DNA of 64,000 bases, taken from contig NZ_SMBP01000007.1 of NCBI RefSeq assembly GCF_004341945.1, positions 62,001-126,000 of the forward strand, in the 5' to 3' direction. This DNA comes from Longicatena caecimuris. Lineage in GTDB: Bacteria > Bacillota_I > Bacilli_A > Erysipelotrichales > Erysipelotrichaceae. Each line of letters starts with the position of its first letter. Position 1 is the stretch's first letter. The notes under the pieces are model-generated. The model saw nothing but the letters and a program-made list of their open reading frames with translations. It did no database searches and was not told where the DNA came from. A program made the position numbers and the translations under genes. Positions 26,930 through 35,700 of this stretch are shown here, piece by piece.

Positions 26930-28250
26930 ATGGAAAAAGTTAGCGAAAAGCCGTTCCAATTTATTGCTGTTCGTGGTGTTGTTAGCGGCCTGTGCTTACC
27001 AGATTAAAACGAATGTAACAACGGATATAAAAGACTATTATTTCGTATCCGATGAACATCTCGATGTGGTGAAAGAACAACAAAACTTTGCGAACAAAAG
27101 CTTTGAAGAGTTACAGAAACAGATGGGCGCCATCCATTACAATGAGATTGATCAAGAGCATTATAATTCTAGTCGTTCTTTGGATGAAAATTATATGAAG
27201 GTAACGTATGGTACACACTGGAAAGAACTTGTAAAGGCATATGAAGAGCACACTTTGACGCAAGAAATGTTGAATGATTGGAACGTTATGAGTCAAGATG
27301 ATACCCAGCAACAGTCGATTGTAAGACTGGAAGATTTTACGATACATTATCTTTATACTGATGAAAGAGAGGTATCCGATCTTAAGGCAATGTTTCCAGA
27401 TACGGTGATATTAACGAACCGTCAAGATTATCTTTATACCAAAGAAAAAGCTGAGCAAGGTTCCACACAGTGTTTTTTGAAAGAGTGTAATGGTTTTAAT
27501 GCGATGTACTACGATACGTTAAATACCCGCTTTCTGAATGCGTCAAAGACCTATCATCCCACCATCCTAGCTAATAAATATTTTGATGAAATCATGCGAG
27601 TGAATTTTCTTGTTCTATTGCTCATCAGTATTTTGTTAGGCAATATTTACAGCAAAGAATCAAGTGAACAAACAATGATATATCTTTGTACAAGCAAGGC
27701 TGGATGGAAAAAAGTATCTATCGCTAAACTCATTGTCGCTTTGACTATTGGCGTATTGATTCCTATGCTGATACCAATTATCTCCAGTTTGGTTAATTAT
27801 CTGCGGTATGGTGGTTTTGACTTACAGATGTTTTATTATGGCATCGGTGATGTATCTGCCAATAGCATCGTACCTTATATTTTTACGAATGGGGAACTTT
27901 TAATAATCGCGTGTTTTGCATTGTTGGTTGGCTATACAGCATTGACATTAACATGTTTAACAATATCACGTTATGTAAAAAATACGTATATTGCAGGGGT
28001 CAGTGTTTTAATGCTGACGATATTACCCATCTATAATATCTTTACGTTGCAAAGTACCAATCTTAATGTCTGGTTTCCATCCTATCTGTTAATGCGGATA
28101 TTTGATAATTTGGGGTATACATCACAATTGTTTTTCCAATTTGGCAGTATAACGATTTTACGATTATGGCTATATGTATTGGTTTGGTTTCTTGGCTGTG
28201 GTATATGTTTATTACTTATTCATCAGAAAAATAAGAAACATCTTATATAA
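26907..28250 (+). CDS. ABC transporter permease
   Basis: 447 residues from ATG 26907 (MWKLICYEWKKL), behind GAGGAGG; it overlaps the ATPase gene by 23 bases. One helix near the N-terminus is followed by a ~190-residue outside domain, then five hydrophobic segments from residue ~225 (VNFLVLLLISILLGNIYSKE). That ABC-2 layout, with a large extracytoplasmic loop after the first helix, is usual for exporters of peptides or lipids and for sensors. The cargo is unknown. Last gene of the ECF operon, with a terminator after it. Confidence 0.85.
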   Translation: MWKLICYEWKKLAKSRSNLLLFVVLLAACAYQIKTNVTTDIKDYYFVSDEHLDVVKEQQNFANKSFEELQKQMGAIHYNEIDQEHYNSSRSLDENYMKVTYGTHWKELVKAYEEHTLTQEMLNDWNVMSQDDTQQQSIVRLEDFTIHYLYTDEREVSDLKAMFPDTVILTNRQDYLYTKEKAEQGSTQCFLKECNGFNAMYYDTLNTRFLNASKTYHPTILANKYFDEIMRVNFLVLLLISILLGNIYSKESSEQTMIYLCTSKAGWKKVSIAKLIVALTIGVLIPMLIPIISSLVNYLRYGGFDLQMFYYGIGDVSANSIVPYIFTNGELLIIACFALLVGYTALTLTCLTISRYVKNTYIAGVSVLMLTILPIYNIFTLQSTNLNVWFPSYLLMRIFDNLGYTSQLFFQFGSITILRLWLYVLVWFLGCGICLLLIHQKNKKHLI

Positions 28251-28274
28251 TTTCTCATTGATTGGTAACCTAAT

Positions 28275-28307
28275 AACCTTATGATGTTAATGTCATGAGG
28301 TTTTTTT
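28275..28307 (+). terminator. Terminator of the ECF sigma/ABC operon
   Basis: AACCTTATGA (28275-28284) pairs with TCATGAGGTT (28293-28302) with one wobble, followed by T residues. Confidence 0.75.
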
Positions 28308-28460
28308 ACAAGATAACCTACAGAGATATGAAACAATAGTTATGAAATTAAGATAATCTTTGGGAATTGCGACGCTATATAAAAAGGAGAAACAATTCAT
28401 ACGTTACCCATAACGTTAGTGATCTTTATTTTCCATAACACATATCAAGTGAAATAATGG

Positions 28461-28489
28461 TTGACACAACTGGCAGATCAATGTATTAT
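28461..28489 (+). promoter_or_regulatory. Promoter of the GntR/ABC operon
   Basis: TTGACA, 17 bases, TATTAT: near-consensus. The -10 lies inside the palindromic operator. Confidence 0.8.
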
Positions 28490-28518
28490 TGTATTAGATG
28501 ATTAATACAATAATACAT
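28481..28518 (+). promoter_or_regulatory. Palindromic operator, probably for the YtrA-type GntR protein
   Basis: Perfect 16-bp arms ATGTATTATTGTATTA (28481-28496) and TAATACAATAATACAT (28503-28518), six-base centre. It overlaps the -10 and start site, so binding would block transcription. The likely ligand is the GntR regulator encoded in the same operon (autoregulation). Confidence 0.75.
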
Positions 28519-28545
28519 CTAGTAAGAAACAAGGAGGGAATAAAA

Positions 28546-29319
28546 GTGTTTTGGAAATTATGTAAACATGAATTGAAATGTTCATATCGAGGTTTTCTTA
28601 TTTTATATGCAATCACATTATTATTGGCGGTGATGATCAATCCAAGTATAGATTCAATGTTTGTGGTAACATTAACATTGATTTATGGATTGCTGCTATG
28701 TGTTATCCTAATCATGTCGATGTATGTCATCATTAAAAATTATCATACATCCATGTTTGCCAAACCGGCATATTTAACCCATACACTACCGGTATCTACG
28801 ACAAAGCTGTTAATTGTAAAAATTTTGGTAGGGCTTATTTGGTTTGCACTATCCTATGGTGTTATCCTTGCCTCCATTATTGTCATTGGTTTATCTGTCG
28901 ACAATTTCGATCTACAGCTCCTTTTTAAGGCATTTTCGCATATCCATATTTCATGGGGAGCAATCTTATATGCGGTATACACTGTGCTAGGTGTTGTGGA
29001 AAGTATTACCTTATTATATCTTGTAATTGATATTACTCATACGACACATATCCAACGTTTCCGTGTCCCTATTGCTATTGTGCTGTTTTTAATTATTTCT
29101 TGGGTATCATCGGAGATTATGAACATGTTCATCAATCCCGGACAAGGTTCTTTATTACAAATGGTCACAAGCAATGCAATGATAGGACAAAATATAAATA
29201 CGACATTGTTAACAGATATGACGAAATTACTCATTTTATGTGGCTGGGAATTATTGTTAGTTTGTTTGTATTTCTTCTCAGGTAAGTATTTGATAGATCA
29301 TAAAATAGAGGTAGAATGA
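28546..29319 (+). CDS. ABC-2 type membrane protein of the GntR operon
   Basis: 257 residues from GTG 28546 (MFWKLCKHELKCSYRGF), 8 bases after AAGGAGG; the longer frame runs back through the operator and cannot be translated from the mapped promoter in full. Six hydrophobic segments with little outside loop. Begins with a permease-like amphipathic start followed by a helix, as in YtrC/YtrD-type ABC permeases. It should team up with the ATPase three genes downstream. Overlaps the next gene by ATGA. Confidence 0.75.
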   Translation: MFWKLCKHELKCSYRGFLILYAITLLLAVMINPSIDSMFVVTLTLIYGLLLCVILIMSMYVIIKNYHTSMFAKPAYLTHTLPVSTTKLLIVKILVGLIWFALSYGVILASIIVIGLSVDNFDLQLLFKAFSHIHISWGAILYAVYTVLGVVESITLLYLVIDITHTTHIQRFRVPIAIVLFLIISWVSSEIMNMFINPGQGSLLQMVTSNAMIGQNINTTLLTDMTKLLILCGWELLLVCLYFFSGKYLIDHKIEVE

Positions 29320-29516
29320 TGAAGGATCTTAAGGAAAAAGTACTTATTATTGCGTTGATTCTGCTATTTTCCTTTTGGTATTTGTATACCGGATATCTGG
29401 TCTTTGATTATTTTACGATCGGATGGCCATTTTATCTGATTGGTATCCTCATTTTGCTGATTATTATAGCAGCATGTCTGCATACAGTAAAACGTATGAA
29501 AAATGGTGAGTACTAA
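29316..29516 (+). CDS. Small two-helix membrane protein
   Basis: 66 residues with two hydrophobic segments (residues 8-27 and 33-54) and a basic tail. No family recognised. ATG 29316 overlaps the preceding stop as ATGA, with AGAGGTAG in front. Conserved placement between permease and GntR regulator suggests an accessory of the transporter; that is inference from context. Confidence 0.65.
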   Translation: MMKDLKEKVLIIALILLFSFWYLYTGYLVFDYFTIGWPFYLIGILILLIIIAACLHTVKRMKNGEY

Positions 29517-29531
29517 GAAGGAGTGATCTTG

Positions 29532-29900
29532 ATGGACTTTGATACAAATCTACCAATTTATTTACAAATTATGACCGAAATAAAACGATTGATCATAACA
29601 GGAACTTATAAACCATCACAAAAAATTCCTTCTGTACGTGAATTGGCAATTGATTATGGTGTAAATCCAAATACGGTACAAAGAGCGTTAAGTGAACTTG
29701 AACGCGAAGGACTCGTGGCAAGCGAACGAACGAGTGGGCGTTTTATATGTGATGATATTGAACGTATACAAAAATTAAGAGTAACAATGATGAAAGAGAA
29801 AACAGATCAATTTCTAAGAGAAATACATGAATATGGATTTGATGAAGAGGAATTGATGGAAACGATAAGGGAGCGATTACAAAATGGAAAATCTTGTTGA
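29532..29900 (+). CDS. GntR family transcriptional regulator, YtrA subfamily
   Basis: 122 residues. A winged-helix domain fills the first ~75 residues: LPIYLQIMTEIKRLIITGTY at the start, then IPSVRELAIDYGVNPNTVQRA (recognition helix) and EREGLVASERTSGRF. The C-terminal part is only ~45 residues of helix, too short for a FadR or UTRA ligand domain; this is the YtrA type, which usually represses its own ABC operon. ATG 29532 is 8 bases past AAGGAG. Ends inside the next gene. Confidence 0.92.
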   Translation: MDFDTNLPIYLQIMTEIKRLIITGTYKPSQKIPSVRELAIDYGVNPNTVQRALSELEREGLVASERTSGRFICDDIERIQKLRVTMMKEKTDQFLREIHEYGFDEEELMETIRERLQNGKSC

Positions 29901-30585
29901 GATTTGCGGATTAAATAAAGCATATGGTAATAAGCCGACATTACATGATATAGATATATTTTTACAGCCCGGACAGATTGTTGGTTTGTTAGGACCAAAT
30001 GGCAGTGGTAAAACAACTCTGATCAAAATATTGACGGGATTGTTAAAGGATTATAGTGGTGTTGTAAAAATCAATGGAAAAGCGATTGGCACGGAAACGA
30101 AAGCAATCGTATCTTATTTACCTGATGAACCTTATTTCTCAGATTGGATGAAGGTTAAGGATGCATTATCAATTTTTATGGATATGTATGCTGATTTTGA
30201 TTATGCGAAATGTCTGGAAATTATGAAAAAGTTCCAGATTGAGGAAAATGTGCGGATTAAAACGATGTCGAAAGGAACAAAAGAGAAGTTTCAACTGGCT
30301 TTGGTCATGAGTCGTAAAGCTAAGCTGATTATCTTAGATGAACCAATTGGTGGTGTTGATCCTGCGGCACGTGAAGTGATCTTAGATACGATATTGGAAA
30401 ATTATTCACCTGAGCAGACCATTTTAATTGCCACACATTTGATTGCTGATATTGAACGAATTTTCAGTAATGTTATTTTCATTAAGAAAGGTAAAATTGT
30501 TTTGAATAAAGAAGTAGAAGAAATTCGTCAGGAAAGCAACAAGTCGATAGATGAATTATTCCGTGAGGAATTTCGTTATGAATAA
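29884..30585 (+). CDS. ABC transporter ATP-binding protein of the GntR operon
   Basis: 233 residues. Walker A GPNGSGKTTLIK; the signature is the variant MSKGTKEKFQLALVMS in place of LSGGQ; Walker B LIILDEPIGGVD; switch His in IATHLIADIE. The SKG signature is frequent in YtrB-like and NatA-like ATPases. Start ATG behind AAGGGAG, 17-base overlap with the regulator gene. It energises the permease encoded at the operon start. A strong terminator ends the operon. Confidence 0.93.
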   Translation: MENLVEICGLNKAYGNKPTLHDIDIFLQPGQIVGLLGPNGSGKTTLIKILTGLLKDYSGVVKINGKAIGTETKAIVSYLPDEPYFSDWMKVKDALSIFMDMYADFDYAKCLEIMKKFQIEENVRIKTMSKGTKEKFQLALVMSRKAKLIILDEPIGGVDPAAREVILDTILENYSPEQTILIATHLIADIERIFSNVIFIKKGKIVLNKEVEEIRQESNKSIDELFREEFRYE

Positions 30586-30617
30586 GGCGAAAAAATAACT
30601 GTTTTAGCATAATAATG

Positions 30618-30660
30618 ACGTATAGAATCATTCATTAGGAATGAGGATATACGTTTTTTT
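30618..30660 (+). terminator. Strong terminator of the GntR/ABC operon
   Basis: ACGTATA/TATACGT (30618-30624, 30648-30654) outer stem and TCATTC/GAATGA (30628-30633, 30639-30644) inner stem, followed by a run of T. Confidence 0.8.
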
Positions 30661-30702
30661 GTTATGTGATGGATGTAGTGGACTAGACGAAAATAGCTTA
30701 GG

Positions 30703-31269
30703 CTATTTAGATGGTACATTTTCATGTAGTAAATACGACAGGAACAGACTCATGCCAATCGTAAAAGATATTTCTAATAAAGTAGAAACGCCTCCATTTA
30801 ATAAAAAAAGCAAACTGTCAAATACAACAAGGGTAAAATATTTAGGAAAAGCTTTCCTAAAAAAGCGATAATCTTTTTTAAATGTATCGAAAAGAAAATG
30901 AAAGAATAACAGGACATAGCCAATGGTTGACCACATAGCAAGCCGTGTATGCCATTTGGATAATTGAGGATATTGCATAGGATCATAGGGAAGACAGACA
31001 GATATGATCATGATGATACAGACAACACCTAAGCAAAACTTACCCAAAGATGATGAATAGCGTAACGCTTGCATGAGTTTCAATGTATACCAGAAAAAAT
31101 AGGCGGCAGCGCTGCTTGCCCATATTATTAAATATACAGGATGATGTAATGTATTTCCAAGGTAAGATAAGTTTTCTGTTAGGGGAGCACAGTACCATAA
31201 GGTTCCCAGATTTATTATACAAATCAAAACAATGGCAATGTACTGTATGAATTGATTCCTATCCTTCAT
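30703..31269 (-). CDS. Integral membrane protein of unknown family
   Basis: 188 residues, about six hydrophobic segments with short loops and a basic stretch near FKKDYRFFRKAFPKY. I do not recognise a named family; the layout resembles DUF998-like small membrane proteins, but this is not firm. ATG 31269 has AAAGGAG 7 bases upstream on the minus strand. It is a lone gene, divergent from the type VII secretion locus about 200 bases away. Function cannot be told. Confidence 0.7.
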   Translation of the reverse strand: MKDRNQFIQYIAIVLICIINLGTLWYCAPLTENLSYLGNTLHHPVYLIIWASSAAAYFFWYTLKLMQALRYSSSLGKFCLGVVCIIMIISVCLPYDPMQYPQLSKWHTRLAMWSTIGYVLLFFHFLFDTFKKDYRFFRKAFPKYFTLVVFDSLLFLLNGGVSTLLEISFTIGMSLFLSYLLHENVPSK

Positions 31270-31470
31270 GGCAACTCTCCTTTTCTAATGTCATTATTAT
31301 ACACAAAAATCAAGTAGATAAAAAGAGATCATTCATTATGACATGGATGATGATTTGACCGTATTTATTATCAGTTTTTATGAACCTAAAATAAAAAAAT
31401 GAAATAAATCATTAAAAATTACGTTTTTTTGATTTTAAAACGTATATACAAGGTGAAGGGGGATAGAGCA

Positions 31471-32742
31471 ATGAATGATAAGCTGAAAAAGATGGAAAAA
31501 CGTGAAGATGGTTTTTTAGAAGTTCAGTTGAAACGTCTGGTTGATTTTGATGACTATCTGTTTCAGAAAATGCATGAGGATGCAAGCTGTTTACTTTGTA
31601 TACGTGATTACCGAAGTAAAAGCCGTTTGTATTATGATCTAAAGGGACATCTCACATTACGTTCTTATTTACAGCAACATGCTTTTGAAAAGGGAGAATT
31701 TCTTGCTTTTTTGCTTTTCATTTTAGAAGATATGGTTCGTGTCAATGCCAGCAAACCCATCTGTTTAGATGTAGAATATATTTTTTTATCAGCTGATGGA
31801 AAGCATTTAAAATTTCTTGTTTTGCCATTACAAGAAGATGGTTGGTTATTTCAAAAAGAGGAAGTAAAAGCCTTTGTTAAACAGTTGTTGAGTGCGGTAC
31901 ATACGAATGAAGATTATGAAACAGCTGGATTATTGGTTCAAATATTAAAACAAAAAGAATTCACATTGCCTGTCTTGTTACAACAATTGCATGCATTACA
32001 GGAACAAACGATGGCAAAGTTAACTTGGTGGCAGCGCATATGGCATAAAGAGAAGGAGGCTTATTATGTAAGAGATCTACCTAATGTACAAGTTTATCCC
32101 AGTATTCTGCCGGAAATTTCCATTCAGGAAGAAAGGCTGTACTATGGGACACAACAAAAGATGAAAGAAGAAGATACATCTGACAAAGCTTCGAATAAGG
32201 TTAAAATAAAAAAGAGGAAACGCAGACAGGGAAAGAAAGATCAAAATTCAAATAGTGATGCTATACGAGCAGCTATGGTGGATAAAGAAAAGGTAATAGA
32301 AAAGGCAGAAGATCAAAGTAACAGAAGATTGGATAAAGTGGATATTCCAAGCTTTCCAAATGAGTTTGCGCATAATCATCAAGTGAAAGAAGAAGCATAT
32401 TCGACAATAGACAAGAGAGAGGACAGCTATGCGCAAACTGTGGTTTTATTTGAAGAAACAATACCTTATTTGGAAAATGTGGATAGTCATGAGCGAATTA
32501 TCTTAATCAAAGAACCTTTTACGATAGGAAGAAGCCCGGATAATGATCTTTGTTTACAGGCGTTGGAAGTATCAGCGTATCATGCGGCGATGGAAAGTTC
32601 GCAAAACCTTTTAAAAGATTTGCATTCCTCTAATGGAACCTTTGTGAATGGGGAAAAGATTCATGAACAAAGGCTACAGGATGGTGATAAAATCGCTTTT
32701 GCGAATCAGTGCTTTTATTATCATAGCAAGGTTTCTTCATGA
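31471..32742 (+). CDS. T7SS-associated DUF6382-like (pseudokinase-type) and FHA domain protein
   Basis: 423 residues from ATG 31471 behind AGGGGGA. Residues ~10-130 (with CIRDYRSKSRLYYDLKGH, then ILEDMVRVN and LDVEYIFLS) resemble the DUF6382/YukC-type pseudokinase domain. A charged Lys/Glu/Gln linker spans ~225-325. The C-terminus from ~340 is an FHA domain: TIGRSPDNDLCL, SAYHAAM, LHSSNGTFVNGE, GDKIAFA. FHA domains bind phospho-threonine. There is no membrane helix, unlike EssB. Overlaps essC by ATGA, so it probably acts with EssC in the secretion machine. Confidence 0.75.
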   Translation: MNDKLKKMEKREDGFLEVQLKRLVDFDDYLFQKMHEDASCLLCIRDYRSKSRLYYDLKGHLTLRSYLQQHAFEKGEFLAFLLFILEDMVRVNASKPICLDVEYIFLSADGKHLKFLVLPLQEDGWLFQKEEVKAFVKQLLSAVHTNEDYETAGLLVQILKQKEFTLPVLLQQLHALQEQTMAKLTWWQRIWHKEKEAYYVRDLPNVQVYPSILPEISIQEERLYYGTQQKMKEEDTSDKASNKVKIKKRKRRQGKKDQNSNSDAIRAAMVDKEKVIEKAEDQSNRRLDKVDIPSFPNEFAHNHQVKEEAYSTIDKREDSYAQTVVLFEETIPYLENVDSHERIILIKEPFTIGRSPDNDLCLQALEVSAYHAAMESSQNLLKDLHSSNGTFVNGEKIHEQRLQDGDKIAFANQCFYYHSKVSS

Positions 32743-35700
32743 ATAGGCAAGCAGCAGAGTTATTGTGTTTACATAGCTCATTTTGTTTATATACCAAAGA
32801 AAATGTTACCCAAATTGAATTACTTATAAAAGAGCGTGCCAAGTATTGGCTGTATTTAGAATCAAAAGATGAACGCATACCTGTGATGGAGGTAAGCTGG
32901 GATAGTAAGCTAGGCTGGCATTGGTATGGTAATCAACAGTTTTATGATGCGAAGCAGCTTTGTGAAGGCTTTTTGAAAAGAGCACATATTCATCAATTTT
33001 ATGGACAGCCAAGTTTACGTTTATTATTACAGCAATATGATACTATGCCCCAATTTCGTTATTACGCTTTATCATATAAGCAAATTCTCATTGGTCGTGG
33101 AAAAGATTGTGAAATTCAGTATGAACAACCTTATGTATCATTTCATCATGCTTTATTGCGTTGTGAGCAAACACAATGGGTGCTTAGTGATCTGCAAAGT
33201 CGTAATGGTGTGTATGTGAATCAGCAACGTGTGAAAGAAATAAAGCTACAATGTGGCGATGTTATTCATATCATGGGGTTGCAGCTGGTATTTGGTCATG
33301 ATTTTTTTATGGTGCAGATGTTAGAAGGTGTCCGCGTGCGAAATCTCTCATATTATCAATTGCCTACTGAACAAGCGTTATCTCCACAGCAATTCTGTTT
33401 AAAGGAAAGTAGTGTCCATTTTCCAAAATTTTCGATAGAGCCAATTACCATAGAACCACCGAATGACAAAGTGCCACAAAATCAGCTTCCCTTATGGCTT
33501 TCCCTAGGGCCTTCCTTAACGATGGGCATTTCATCAATTGTGATGGGGATATCAGCATGGATGCAAGCAATCATACTGAAACAATCTATATGGCAAAGTA
33601 TGCCTTCTTTGGTCATGGCTGCCAGTATGGCGCTTTCAACCATATTGTGGCCAATCATAAGTCGTTCCTTTGAAAAACGACAACAACTTCAAAAACAACG
33701 ACAATATGAAACCGTGTATTTGTCCTATTTAGAAAAAAAACAAAAGAGTATAGAGGATCAGGTCAGTGCTAAAATTGCTTATATGATAAAGCAAAAACAG
33801 CTTTGGTTATTAGGAAATGAAAAGCTGCAAGAGCAGGCGCATCCAATATGGTTTCTAACAAAGCAAGCGAACGGCTTTTTAGATGTCTTGTTAGGGGAAA
33901 CTAGGATGAGCTTGCAAGTGCCTTTGAACTATCAACAACAAGAGTTGTCGCTGTATGAGACATCTGTAACAAAAGCGTTTTCCCGTTTTATTGAGCAAGC
34001 TACGTTACAGCTTCAACAGACGATTACGCATTCTTTTGGTGAGCACCGTAGTCTAGCCATTTGGGGTGAAGAGAGTTTATGGATGAGCTTGCAATTGGTA
34101 TTGCAACTATGTCTGACGCACTCACCAAAACAATTAAAACTTTTTTTAATTGGCGATGAATATCTGACACGAGCGTGGCATTTACGTTTTTTACCTCATG
34201 TTTTCTTAGATCAACAACGTTTACTTATAACTGATCGCCAGTCGGTATCCTATTTATTAAATAGCCTGCAAAAGTTACAACAACAGAATATTACATGCCT
34301 TTTGGTTTATTTTACATCTTCTAAGATGTCCTATCTTCCCATTGATGAATGCATAAAGCAATATGCATTTCTACATGTTTTACAACAAGCAAAGGAAAAA
34401 ACTTTTTTAGCATCGGCAATGGAAACACTTTGTTATGTGCCTCGGCGTGATTTGGCATATCTTCAGCAAGCTGGTGAAAGCATATCATTTCAGCCTTTTC
34501 CATGTGCAGATGATGTCATAAAAAATAATTTTCAAGTTATCGGCAGCTATACCAAAATGTCTTGTGTAACAAGTACGAAACTGTCGTTTCTGTCTATGTA
34601 TCATTGTGGGAATGTATCGCAACTAGATGTATTACATCGTTGGAAACAAAGAAAGCAAAAACGTTCTTTAGCTGTCATTGTGGGAAAAGATCAACATGGT
34701 GAAATGGTGTATTTAGACGCCCATGAAAGCCGCCATGGACCACATGGTTTGATTGCCGGCATGACGGGATCAGGAAAAAGTGAATTTTTAATGACATATA
34801 TATTGTCATTATGTGTTTGTTATAGCTGCGAAGAAGTGAGTTTTGTATTGATAGATTACAAAGGTGGCATGATGGCAAACGCATTTGCCAATGTCCCACA
34901 TATCGCATATTGTATGACGAATCTAGAAGAAGGGAATATGTATCGCTTTATGCAGGCGCTAGATGCGGAATTGAAATATCGTCAGCAGTTGTTTCAAGAT
35001 ACTAAAAGACAGCTTGATGTGGCTACGGTAGATATGGATGCTTATCAACACTATTATCGTGAAGCTCTTGTAAAAAAACCTTTGGCACATCTGTTTCTGA
35101 TTGCTGATGAATTTGCTGAATTGAAAACTCAACAGCCACAATTCATGGAACAATTAAAACAAGCAGCGCGCATTGGTCGAAGTTTAGGCATTCATTTGGT
35201 ATTGGCTACACAGAAGCCATATGGCATCATCGATGATCAAATATGGAGCAATGCGCGTTTTCATATATGTTTAAAGGTGCAGGATAAAAGCGATAGTATG
35301 GATATGTTAAAAAAAGAGGATGCATGTAATCTTCAACAGGCCGGTGAATTTTATATGCAGGTGGGAAATGATGAGCTATATTTGCAAGGAATAAGCAGTT
35401 GGACGCAAGCTCCGTATCATCCGGAAACAACATATCAAAAACCTTTAGCACAGGATATTTGCTTATATAACGATCAATTTGAAATCATCCATAAGCAACA
35501 GTTAAAAAAGCAGGAAGCATCCTTGCATACCCAGCTGGATGTTATTTGTCATTATCTACAACAACAAAGTGAAGTAGCAGATGATCAGCGCCCTTTCTTT
35601 TTGCATGCTCCATTACCGTTTAAGGTACAAGAATGTTTATGTACAGAAAGTGAGCCTTGTTTGGGAATGGCGGATGATATCAGCAAGCGTCAGCAATTTC

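Noticed and set aside
30641..30871. Plus-strand ORF opposite the unknown membrane protein
   Set aside because: It starts inside a strong terminator and runs antisense to a gene with a good RBS.
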